NCBI GenBank assembly: GCA_005880165.1
Contig: VBJP01000102.1
Coordinates: forward strand, 1-8,260
From: Chloroflexota bacterium
GTDB taxonomy: Bacteria; Chloroflexota; Limnocylindria; QHBO01
Reading direction: 5' to 3'
DNA: 8,260 bases
The notes under the pieces were generated by a model. It searched no databases and was not told the origin of the DNA. It saw only the letters and a program-made list of their open reading frames with translations. This document shows, one piece after another, positions 1 to 5,502 of this stretch (positions are counted from its first letter, which is position 1; each line of letters opens with the position of its first letter). A program made the translations under genes and the position numbers.

Positions 1-2390
1 CTGAAGAGGATGACCTGTCGCTCGGCACTCAATGCGTGCAGGACCGAGAGAAGCGCCGAACGTCGCTCGCCGTCCGCCTGGGCAGTGACCTCGTCGAGGA
101 TGAGAGGCGCCGTCTCATCGGTAGTGACCAGGTGCTGAGCCATGGCCGTGCGCAGCAGCAGGTAGACCTGCTCACGCGTGCCCTCGGAGAGCAGCCTGGC
201 TTCTCGCCAGATGCCCGACCGCGTCTCCTTGACCTGGATCGCCAGGTCGGCGGGATCGACGCTGACCTCCAGGTAGGCTCCGCCGCTGACGGTGGGGAGC
301 CAGCGCCGAACGCCATCCGCGAGGATCGGCGCCAGGTCGCGATGCACGCGCTCCTGCGCGAGTCGGAGGAGTCGAAGTGTCTCGTCGATGGTCCGCGCGG
401 TGGATTCCACGCGGGCTAGCTCCTCCGCGGCGGTGGCAACACCCTCCTCCGCCTCGGCGACGTCGGGGACCGAGCGAGCGCTCGACTCCAATGCTCCCCG
501 ATGCTCCGCCGCTTCCGCCTCGGCCGCGGTCAGGCTGCGGCGTCGGTCATCGATGATCCTCTCGAGGTCGGGGCCCGGCGGCAGACTTGCCGCTGCGGGT
601 GCAACGGCGACCTCCAGCCCCTTGGCGATCTCCCCGCGCCGCGCCGCCTCGTTCGAGAGGTCAGAGAGGGTGCCTCCGCCGAGCAGCGTCTCCAGCTCGT
701 GCCACTCCTCGACCGCCGTCCGGCTTGCCTGCAGCCTCGATGCCTGCTCCTGCTGCCAGCGCCGCAGCGATTCGCAAATCTGCGGGGGATCCTCCCCGAC
801 ATCTGGAACTCCAAGCGCGTCGGCCGCCGCGCGCAGCCCGTGCACGGCGTCATCAACGGCCTGCCTGCTCGCTGCCAACGACGCCTCGGCCAGCCTCCGG
901 GCGGCGAGCTTCGCGCCGAGCGACTCTCGGGGCGACGAGGCCGCGGCTTGCGCGGCACGTCTCTCACAGCTGGACCGATAGGCCAGCCAGACCGACCACG
1001 CGTTGTCCCCGCTGACGGCGCCGCGCTCGGCCAGCACACCCACGAGGAGCTCTCGCGCGGCGGCCACACGCTTGTCGAGCTCACGCCGTCGCGCTTCCCA
1101 GGCTGCCGCGTCCTGCCTGTCGCGCGCCGCGACCTGGGCCCGGCCGCCAAGCATGCGGGCGACGCTCCACGTCGCGGCAACGAGGCCCGAAGCCGCGCAT
1201 GCCACGGCCGGCAAGAGCTGTCCCATCCATGCCAGCAGCAAACCGCAAGCAATGAGGGCAGAAGGCACGACCACCGAGCGGGCGGCGCGGCGATCGACGG
1301 TTTGGACCTGCGTATCCGGCGTTGGGCGCTGGCCGATGAGCCTGATCGCCTGTTCGGCAAGGTCGAGGTCGCGCACCGCATCAGTCACGCGCGGATGGGG
1401 TGCCACGTCGCCGTCCGGCGGGAGCGGCAGGGCCTGCAGCTCGGCCTCGAGCATACCGCTCGACGGGCCCGCCAGCTCCAGGGTGGCGGGGCGACGCTCC
1501 CAGGCGGTGATCGCCGCCGCGACGAGGTCAGCGCCTCCTTCGCGCGAGAGGAGGGTTGGCCGTTGCGGGTATCGACTGGCCAGTGCCGAGGCGCGGCTGG
1601 CTCGCCGATCGCTCTCCGCAGCGAAATACCGAGCTTGTGCGGCGAGGGCGAGATCGAGCTGCAGGATCGCCTCCTTGACCATTCGCGCTGACTCCTCGAC
1701 GCGTGCTCGCTCCGCAAGATGCTCGGCGTGCCTGGCCTGCGCCAAGTCGCGGTGCTCAATGGCGGCGGCGAGCCTGACCCTCGCGATGCGCAACGGACCC
1801 TTGGCATTGGCGCTGTCCGCACCGACGGCATCTCGCCGAAAGTCGGCCAGACGCTCGATGGCCTCGGCGGCCGTCGCATCCGTGCCGCGCGTTGCCGCAG
1901 CCCGCTGCATCTGCTCCTGCAGCCCACCCGCCGCGTCGGTGACCGCCATAATCTGCGCCTGGCTGACGGAGACCGTGGCGGCGAAGGCTTCCCGATCCAG
2001 CCCCAGCCACCGAGAGGCATCCGGCGTTCCGTCGAGAATCTCGTTCGAGACGTCCCGGCCCAGCCCGACGTCGAGGGCGCTGCACGCCACCTTTCCTTCC
2101 AAATCCTGGCGCAGCTCGATGGCGCGACCGTCATTCAGCACGAGCCCGGCTTCGACCTCCCATGCGTCTGGCGTATCCCAGGGACGATGCTGCGCCGAGG
2201 GGGCTGCGTGTGCGGCGGTCGCACGTCCCCGACCGCGTCGCAGCCCGGTGAGCGCCGGCCGCAAAGCCGCGTGCCAGCTCGACTTTCCCGATTCGTTGGG
2301 ACCGGTCACCACCGTCATCCCCGGGGCCAGCTCCAGCCGTTCACCGTGAAATGGGCCGAAGGCGCGCGCAACCACGTGCGTGACGCGCAT
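1..2390 (-). CDS. YhaN/SbcC-like coiled-coil AAA ATPase (3' end cut by window edge)
   Basis: Large P-loop ATPase, likely partner of the adjacent SbcD-like nuclease in DNA-end processing. The reading frame stays open from an ATG at 2390 to the left edge: 796 complete codons plus two bases. The N-terminus carries Walker A GPNESGKSS (residues 30-38) and a conserved Q-containing segment, SVSQAQIM. The middle is long, Ala/Arg/Glu-rich and coiled-coil-like, interrupted at about residues 373-412 by two adjacent hydrophobic stretches that look like a membrane hairpin. The C-terminal head has an ABC-type signature LSEGTREQVYLLLR (about 734-747) and Walker B PLILDEV (762-768) with D766/E767. This order fits the AAA_27/YhaN group better than classical SbcC, because no zinc-hook CxxC was seen. 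The start lies 1 nt after the nuclease stop (TGA-C-ATG), implying translational coupling. Little sequence is missing: family members end shortly after the D-loop region reached here. Confidence 0.9.
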   Translation of the reverse strand, partial: MRVTHVVARAFGPFHGERLELAPGMTVVTGPNESGKSSWHAALRPALTGLRRGRGRATAAHAAPSAQHRPWDTPDAWEVEAGLVLNDGRAIELRQDLEGKVACSALDVGLGRDVSNEILDGTPDASRWLGLDREAFAATVSVSQAQIMAVTDAAGGLQEQMQRAAATRGTDATAAEAIERLADFRRDAVGADSANAKGPLRIARVRLAAAIEHRDLAQARHAEHLAERARVEESARMVKEAILQLDLALAAQARYFAAESDRRASRASALASRYPQRPTLLSREGGADLVAAAITAWERRPATLELAGPSSGMLEAELQALPLPPDGDVAPHPRVTDAVRDLDLAEQAIRLIGQRPTPDTQVQTVDRRAARSVVVPSALIACGLLLAWMGQLLPAVACAASGLVAATWSVARMLGGRAQVAARDRQDAAAWEARRRELDKRVAAARELLVGVLAERGAVSGDNAWSVWLAYRSSCERRAAQAAASSPRESLGAKLAARRLAEASLAASRQAVDDAVHGLRAAADALGVPDVGEDPPQICESLRRWQQEQASRLQASRTAVEEWHELETLLGGGTLSDLSNEAARRGEIAKGLEVAVAPAAASLPPGPDLERIIDDRRRSLTAAEAEAAEHRGALESSARSVPDVAEAEEGVATAAEELARVESTARTIDETLRLLRLAQERVHRDLAPILADGVRRWLPTVSGGAYLEVSVDPADLAIQVKETRSGIWREARLLSEGTREQVYLLLRTAMAQHLVTTDETAPLILDEVTAQADGERRSALLSVLHALSAERQVILF

Positions 2391-2391
2391 G

Positions 2392-3483
2392 TCAAGCGAC
2401 CTCCAGATCGCGGCGCCCCTCCAGCGCGCGCAGGCCGGTCAGCAGCACGCGACGCCGAAGGTCGGGATCTTCGATTCCGGATACGGAGCGGGCAAACTGA
2501 CCGCGGACGGTGGTCTCTCGCTCGATCTCCCGCATGTCGTAGCCCGTGGTGAGCTCGCCAACGCGCAGCGCCAGCGCGTCCAGGTGATCGCCGAGCCGAC
2601 GCAGATCGGCCAGGTCAAGCTCGAGACTGGCCGCAACCTCTCCGGCAAGCGTCAACCGCACAAAGCCGTTCAGGCCCGAGAGCACCCGCGCGACAGCCTC
2701 CGCGACCTCCTCGCCGTGGGCCGCTCCAAGCAGGGTGACCGTCAGGTCGTGGACCTCGGAGACGGCCACGGAGCGTCGCTCGCGACCGATCGTCCCATCC
2801 GCTGACAGCGTCGCGAGGACGGCGCCGCGCTGTCCGGTCTCACCGAACTCGAGCGGGTCCGGGTTGCCCGGATACGTGTGCCGCTCAGCGTCGCGCGGGA
2901 CGTGATAGTGGCCGAGGAAGGCGTGATGCAGTCCCGCCTCGTCGAGCTCGGCGGCCTCGAACGGCGCGTGCGGCTGCTTGCCGAGCTCCTGCCACGGGAG
3001 GGCGGTGCGCTCGGACGCGTGCGCGACGGCAATGTGCATCCCGCCACGTCCCGGGCGGAAGCCGGCGAAGAAGTTCGCCGTGTTGGCAGGCGCACGGTGG
3101 GCCGCACCCCACAGCGTAAGTCCATCCTCGAGGGTCACCGGTTCGAGCCGGTCACTGGCGAAGATGTGGACATTCGGGGACCATCGGACGGTGCGGTAGG
3201 GACTGCGCGGCGAAAGCCAATCGTGGTTCCCGGGCGCCACATAGACCGGGATCCCCACCTCGGCAAAGGCAGACCGCAGGAACTCGAGGGTATCGGGCCG
3301 AACACGATCCAGCTCGAAGAGGTCGCCGGCCGCCAGGATCACGTCGCACCCTTCGATAGAGGCGAGCTCCAGGATCCGGGTCAGCGCCTGGCGTCGATTG
3401 CGCCGCCGCAGGCGTGCCGCCTCCGATGACGCCCAGGCGAATGGCGCGTCAAGGTGGAGGTCCGCGAAGTGCAGCAGCTTCAT
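2392..3483 (-). CDS. SbcD/YhaO-like metallophosphoesterase (DNA repair exonuclease)
   Basis: Calcineurin-like phosphoesterase of 363 residues, predicted to be the nuclease subunit of an SbcCD- or YhaON-type complex in the cytoplasm. The dimetal-site motifs occur in the expected order: ADLHLD (D8, H10), GDLFE (D54), GNHDW (N86, H87), H155 in IAVAHAS and GHYH (191-194). A YPGNPDPLEF segment at about 204-213 is typical of this exonuclease group, where it follows the GHxH motif. The remaining roughly 150 residues would form the cap or partner-binding region. The ATG at 3483 is favoured because it lies just before the family's conserved first strand (MKLLHFADLH). No strong Shine-Dalgarno is visible. 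A TACCCT -10-like box lies 14 nt upstream within an inverted repeat. The ATPase gene follows after 1 nt. The nuclease fold is confident; the exact substrate is inferred from the family. Confidence 0.92.
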   Translation of the reverse strand: MKLLHFADLHLDAPFAWASSEAARLRRRNRRQALTRILELASIEGCDVILAAGDLFELDRVRPDTLEFLRSAFAEVGIPVYVAPGNHDWLSPRSPYRTVRWSPNVHIFASDRLEPVTLEDGLTLWGAAHRAPANTANFFAGFRPGRGGMHIAVAHASERTALPWQELGKQPHAPFEAAELDEAGLHHAFLGHYHVPRDAERHTYPGNPDPLEFGETGQRGAVLATLSADGTIGRERRSVAVSEVHDLTVTLLGAAHGEEVAEAVARVLSGLNGFVRLTLAGEVAASLELDLADLRRLGDHLDALALRVGELTTGYDMREIERETTVRGQFARSVSGIEDPDLRRRVLLTGLRALEGRRDLEVA

Positions 3484-3485
3484 AC

Positions 3486-3511
3486 CGATCGGCCGGAAGG
3501 GTAGCCGATCG
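3486..3511 (-). promoter_or_regulatory. Inverted repeat around a -10-like box upstream of the nuclease gene
   Basis: CGATCGGC (3486-3493) and GCCGATCG (3504-3511) form a perfect 8-bp inverted repeat with a 10-bp spacer. On the minus strand the spacer contains TACCCT (3503-3498), a TANNNT-type -10 box ending 14 nt before the nuclease ATG. A repressor bound here would cover the promoter. No convincing -35 hexamer is seen. The repeat is directly visible; promoter and operator roles are inferred. Confidence 0.35.
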
Positions 3512-3514
3512 ACA

Positions 3515-3531
3515 TGACAGGTTGGCTGTCA
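3515..3531. repeat. Short inverted repeat (6-bp stem, 5-nt loop)
   Basis: TGACAG (3515-3520) and CTGTCA (3526-3531) flank GTTGG and can form a hairpin on either strand. It lies between the nuclease promoter region and the 62-bp foldable element. CTGTCA recurs at 3574-3579, mostly in a loop of that element, so the two structures could interact. Function is unknown; it may be an operator half-site pair or part of a termination region. Confidence 0.4.
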
Positions 3532-3533
3532 CT

Positions 3534-3595
3534 TGACGCAGCGAAGCCGCCCATCCGGGCGGCTCCTGTTCAGCTGTCAGGCTGAAGCTGCGTCA
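3534..3595 (-). repeat. 62-bp element with terminal inverted repeats, foldable into a three-way junction
   Basis: The outer arms TGACGCAGC (3534-3542) and GCTGCGTCA (3587-3595) are perfect 9-bp inverted repeats. They enclose two further perfect hairpins: AGCCGCCC/GGGCGGCT (3545-3552 with 3557-3564, 4-nt loop) and TTCAGC/GCTGAA (3569-3574 with 3581-3586, 6-nt loop). Together these give 23 base pairs and only six unpaired bases at the junction. The first three bases of the minus-strand element (3595-3593) are the TGA stop of the second 48-aa membrane protein. It could be a Rho-independent-like 3' end or mRNA stabiliser for the peroxiredoxin operon, or a short mobile palindromic (MITE/REP-like) element. 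There is no U-tract and no obvious target-site duplication. The structure is certain from sequence; the function is inferred. Confidence 0.6.
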
Positions 3596-3739
3596 GGCAA
3601 CGCTCCGTCCGCTCAGCAGCTGGAAGACCAGCACGATCAGGGCAAGCACGAGCAGCAGGTGAATGAAACCCGCCCCGATACCGCCGATCAGGCCAAGCAG
3701 CCAGAGGACGAGCAGGACGACGATGATCGTCCAGAGCAT
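3593..3739 (-). CDS. 48-aa two-helix membrane protein, lmo0937/DUF5670-like (copy 2)
   Basis: Tiny integral membrane protein of unknown function. It begins MLWTIIVVLLVLWLLG, has a short Gly-rich turn (about residues 16-24), then a second hydrophobic helix starting at HLLLVLALIV, and ends in a short basic tail (SGRSVA). This helix-turn-helix with W3, W13-L-L-G16 and (I)HLLL is the pattern of the lmo0937/DUF5670 family, whose usual length is about 50 residues. The start is set by a strong Shine-Dalgarno, AGGAGG (3751-3746), 6 nt before the ATG. An in-frame upstream ATG at 3757 overlaps that site and is unlikely to be used. The stop TGA is embedded in the 62-bp foldable element. It lies 82 nt downstream of a homologous 48-aa gene and is probably its duplicate. 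Family assignment is by pattern only. Confidence 0.8.
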   Translation of the reverse strand: MLWTIIVVLLVLWLLGLIGGIGAGFIHLLLVLALIVLVFQLLSGRSVA

Positions 3740-3745
3740 CGGGTT

Positions 3746-3751
3746 CCTCCT
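3746..3751 (-). promoter_or_regulatory. Strong Shine-Dalgarno for membrane protein copy 2
   Basis: The minus strand reads AAAGGAGG, with the AGGAGG core 6 nt before the ATG at 3739. It is the only textbook ribosome-binding site I noticed in the window; the other genes use overlaps, 1-nt junctions or leaderless-looking starts. It fixes the start at MLWT rather than the in-frame ATG six codons upstream, and suggests higher or independent translation of this copy. Confidence 0.75.
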
Positions 3752-3771
3752 TTCCATCGGCACACCCCGAG

Positions 3772-3816
3772 TGCCGTCGAGGTGAGGAGATGCACGAGCC
3801 ATGCCAGCCGACGGCA
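3772..3816. repeat. Inverted repeat in the spacer between the two 48-aa genes
   Basis: TGCCGTCG (3772-3779) and CGACGGCA (3809-3816) are perfect 8-bp inverted repeats separated by 29 nt. They occupy most of the 82-nt spacer between the two small membrane-protein genes. In the mRNA they would form a stem just before the strong ribosome-binding site of copy 2, and could act as a processing site or barrier giving the two copies different expression. The function is inferred. Confidence 0.35.
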
Positions 3817-3821
3817 AGGGC

Positions 3822-3968
3822 TCAGACGCGCCGGTCGCGCTCGTTGACCACCTGCGCCACCAGCAGGATCGCCGCTGCCACCAGAAGGAGGTTGACGAGA
3901 GGGCCAACGTTCGCCAACAGGCCGGCCAGCCACAGCACCAGCGCAACGGCGATGGCGACCCAGATCAT
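3822..3968 (-). CDS. 48-aa two-helix membrane protein, paralogue of its neighbour (copy 1)
   Basis: Small membrane protein with the same architecture as copy 2: MIWVAIAVALVLWLAGLL, a short turn (ANVGPLV), a second helix beginning NLLLVAAAILLVAQ, and a charged tail NERDRRV. With a one-residue gap the two 48-residue proteins share about 21 identical positions (M1, W3, L10-V-L-W-L14, G16-L17, G22, LLLV, the Q near the end), so they are best explained as duplicates. This copy lacks the His of the HLLL motif (Asn instead) and has a more charged C-terminus. The ATG overlaps the peroxiredoxin stop as ATGA (3968-3965), so translation is probably coupled. It resembles lmo0937/DUF5670 more weakly than copy 2. 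Role unknown; co-expression with a thiol peroxidase hints at a stress- or envelope-related job. Confidence 0.75.
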   Translation of the reverse strand: MIWVAIAVALVLWLAGLLANVGPLVNLLLVAAAILLVAQVVNERDRRV

Positions 3969-4459
3969 CCGGGCACCCCACCCGCCACGGCACCGAGCAG
4001 GAGATCTACGTGCTCGTCGGGCTTGACCCTTGGAAGGACCGCCTCGACCCGACCGTCGGGACCGATCACGAACGTGGTTCGCTCGTTGCCGTGATAGGTC
4101 CGACCAGCGAACGACTTCTCGATCCAGACCCCGAACGCCTCGGCGACAGCATGCCCCTCGTCGGAGAGGAGCCTGTACGGCAACCGGTACTTGTCGCGGA
4201 ACCTGGCGTGACTCTTCACCGAATCGGGCGAGACTCCGAAGAGTTGAATGCCGGTGTCCGCGACGCGGCTCCAGTTGTCGCGCAGCGAGCAGGCCTGGGT
4301 CGTGCAGCCCGGGGTGTCGTCTTTCGGATAGAAATAGAGCACGTAGCGCTGGCCGGCCAGGCCGTCGTTGGTCACCAGGGCGCCGTCGTCGGCCGTCATG
4401 CTGAAGCGCGGGGCAACCTCGCCGGTTTGCGGTCGAGTCACCGGCGAATCGTACGTCAC
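3965..4459 (-). CDS. bcp: Peroxiredoxin Q/BCP-type thiol peroxidase
   Basis: Atypical 2-Cys peroxiredoxin (AhpC/TSA-type thioredoxin fold) of 164 residues, the usual length of bacterial BCP. It reduces H2O2 and organic hydroperoxides, with thioredoxin as the usual reductant in the family. The active-site stretch YFYPKDDTPGCTTQAC supplies P45, T49 and the peroxidatic C52, with the resolving C57 five residues later, the CxxxxC arrangement of BCP. The conserved R124 lies in GNERTTFVIGPDG near the C-terminal strand, as expected. The start is GTG at 4459, one nt after the hydrolase stop (TGA-G-GTG); a second in-frame GTG at 4441 would remove six residues before the conserved core. The stop overlaps the next gene as ATGA. 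The family call is very firm; the preferred peroxide cannot be read from sequence. Confidence 0.95.
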   Translation of the reverse strand: MTYDSPVTRPQTGEVAPRFSMTADDGALVTNDGLAGQRYVLYFYPKDDTPGCTTQACSLRDNWSRVADTGIQLFGVSPDSVKSHARFRDKYRLPYRLLSDEGHAVAEAFGVWIEKSFAGRTYHGNERTTFVIGPDGRVEAVLPRVKPDEHVDLLLGAVAGGVPG

Positions 4460-4460
4460 C

Positions 4461-5447
4461 TCAGCCCATCTGCTGGATCGCCAGCAGGACGGCGGGCAAC
4501 GGCCGTGTCACGAGGCGGCCGGCGAGGTCCTGCGCAATCTCCGCCATGACCCCGTCGGACGCCTCTGCCAGATCATGTCCGGCCTCGGCGATGGGGCGTA
4601 GCGCGGCGCGATTTCCCGCGCCGGCGAGGACGGACTCCAGAAGGCGCGACTCGTCGGGGTGGCTCCATGCGTCAGCGGCGCCATGCACCAGGTTGACCGA
4701 TCGATGCAGCATCGTGGCCAGGGCGATGGCCGGCGTGTGAAATCCCTGTTCCCAGGCGGCCAGGTTGAGCGTCACCCGTTCCCGAGCCGCATCGGGCAGG
4801 CGCAGGATGAGCTCCGGCTCGCGGCGTTCCGCGCGCTCGATCAGCTCCTCCGACCAGCGATCCAGGGCGGCAACCAATGGATGCTCCCGGTCCTTTCCGC
4901 TCCGCGCGCGAGCTGCCGCGCCTCGACGCAGCAGGTCGCGAAGGCTGCGGGCTGGTGCACCGATCAGCGTCAGGGCGCCCACCGCCGGATCGGCGATCGC
5001 CACGGACAAGGCGATCGCTGCCCCCTCGCCGTGGCCGATGATCCCCGTTCGCGCCAGGTCCAGCTCGCGGCGTGACCGCATCGCACCGAGCGCATCGCGC
5101 GCGTCGTCGATACGCGTGAACAGGTCACCCATCGGCCAGTCGCCCTCCGACTCCCCGCAGCCGCGCGGGTCGTAGCGGAAGGACGCGACCCCGGCCTCGG
5201 CCAGCGCCTCGGCCAGGCGGCGCAGCAGGCCAGGCCGATGCGGCGCCAGCGGTCCGACGCCGAACCAGGCCGGATGGGCGCCATTGTCGAAGGCGCCGTC
5301 GCGATCCCGAGGCAGCCACGAAGGAAGCAGGAGCACCCAGGGGATCTGGCGGCCGGAATCCGGCGGCGCCGCGCGGTCCGGGAGGAGCAGCTCGCCGGCC
5401 AGCGTCACGTCGCCGGCGCGAAAGCGGATCGGCTCCGGATCGGACAC
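4461..5447 (-). CDS. Alpha/beta-hydrolase-fold protein lacking the catalytic Ser
   Basis: Alpha/beta-hydrolase-like protein of 328 residues. Fold markers: a beta-strand WVLLLPSWLP (37-46); FRYDPRGCGES (90-100), the usual yD.RG.G.S segment; the nucleophile-elbow position GIIGHGEGAA (135-144); VHGAADAW (254-261) with candidate acid D259; and AGHD with H291. In active relatives the elbow reads GHSxG; here Ser is replaced by Gly140 (codon GGC), so the protein is probably not a conventional serine hydrolase. No signal peptide or membrane helix is seen. The frame is open further upstream, but the GTG at 5447 is preferred: it precedes the first conserved strand, avoids overlap with the divergent gene, and has a TACCCT -10-like box six nt upstream, consistent with a leaderless mRNA. 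It is the first gene of the hydrolase-bcp-small-protein operon. Substrate or ligand unknown. Confidence 0.85.
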   Translation of the reverse strand: MSDPEPIRFRAGDVTLAGELLLPDRAAPPDSGRQIPWVLLLPSWLPRDRDGAFDNGAHPAWFGVGPLAPHRPGLLRRLAEALAEAGVASFRYDPRGCGESEGDWPMGDLFTRIDDARDALGAMRSRRELDLARTGIIGHGEGAAIALSVAIADPAVGALTLIGAPARSLRDLLRRGAAARARSGKDREHPLVAALDRWSEELIERAERREPELILRLPDAARERVTLNLAAWEQGFHTPAIALATMLHRSVNLVHGAADAWSHPDESRLLESVLAGAGNRAALRPIAEAGHDLAEASDGVMAEIAQDLAGRLVTRPLPAVLLAIQQMG

Positions 5448-5453
5448 GCCACG

Positions 5454-5459
5454 AGGGTA
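5454..5459 (-). promoter_or_regulatory. -10-like box TACCCT for the hydrolase operon
   Basis: On the minus strand TACCCT (5459-5454) is followed by six bases and the GTG start at 5447, placing transcription initiation at or next to the start codon (leaderless). No recognisable -35 hexamer is seen. The same TACCCT occurs before the nuclease gene (3503-3498). Promoter activity is inferred from position and TANNNT consensus. Confidence 0.45.
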
Positions 5460-5463
5460 CACT
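5458..5463 (+). promoter_or_regulatory. -10-like box TACACT for the FAD oxidoreductase
   Basis: TACACT lies in the 45-bp divergent intergenic space and shares two base pairs (5458-5459) with the opposing -10 box. Its expected start site, about 7 nt downstream, falls at about 5470, three bases before an ATG at 5473 that opens a nine-codon ORF, and about 23 nt before the oxidoreductase ATG. No -35 element is recognisable. Confidence 0.4.
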
Positions 5464-5472
5464 CGGCCTCCC

Positions 5473-5502
5473 ATGCACGCCGCGCGTTCCGCATGCCCGT
5501 GA
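5473..5502 (+). CDS. Possible nine-codon leader ORF before the oxidoreductase
   Basis: ATG at 5473 encodes MHAARSACP and stops at TGA 5500-5502. The ATG is the first start codon after the predicted transcription start, which suits leaderless initiation. The stop overlaps an in-frame GTG (5499-5501) of the oxidoreductase as GTGA, the same overlap type as the ATPase/EcfT junction in this window. Re-initiation could therefore set the oxidoreductase start. It may equally be chance; there is no conservation evidence, and the peptide itself suggests no function. Confidence 0.25.
   Translation: MHAARSACP

Noticed and set aside
530..2134. Minus-strand open frames at 530-1381 and 1385-2134
   Set aside because: They are in a different frame from the ATPase on the same strand, with Arg/Ser/Pro-rich low-complexity translations and no domain.
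292..2349. Long plus-strand open frames (292-981, 501-1691, 1003-2349)
   Set aside because: They lie antisense to the YhaN-like ATPase, are rich in Arg, Ser and Ala, and show no recognisable motif. The minus frame has Walker A, signature and Walker B in order. They are products of high G+C.
3545..3564. GC-rich hairpin as a canonical intrinsic terminator
   Set aside because: The 8-bp stem is perfect, but neither strand has a T-run after it. It is treated as part of the larger 62-bp structure.
3740..3757. Upstream ATG (3757) as the start of the second 48-aa protein
   Set aside because: It overlaps the AGGAGG ribosome-binding site and adds only MERRNP; the ATG at 3739 has ideal spacing and gives the family-like N-terminus.
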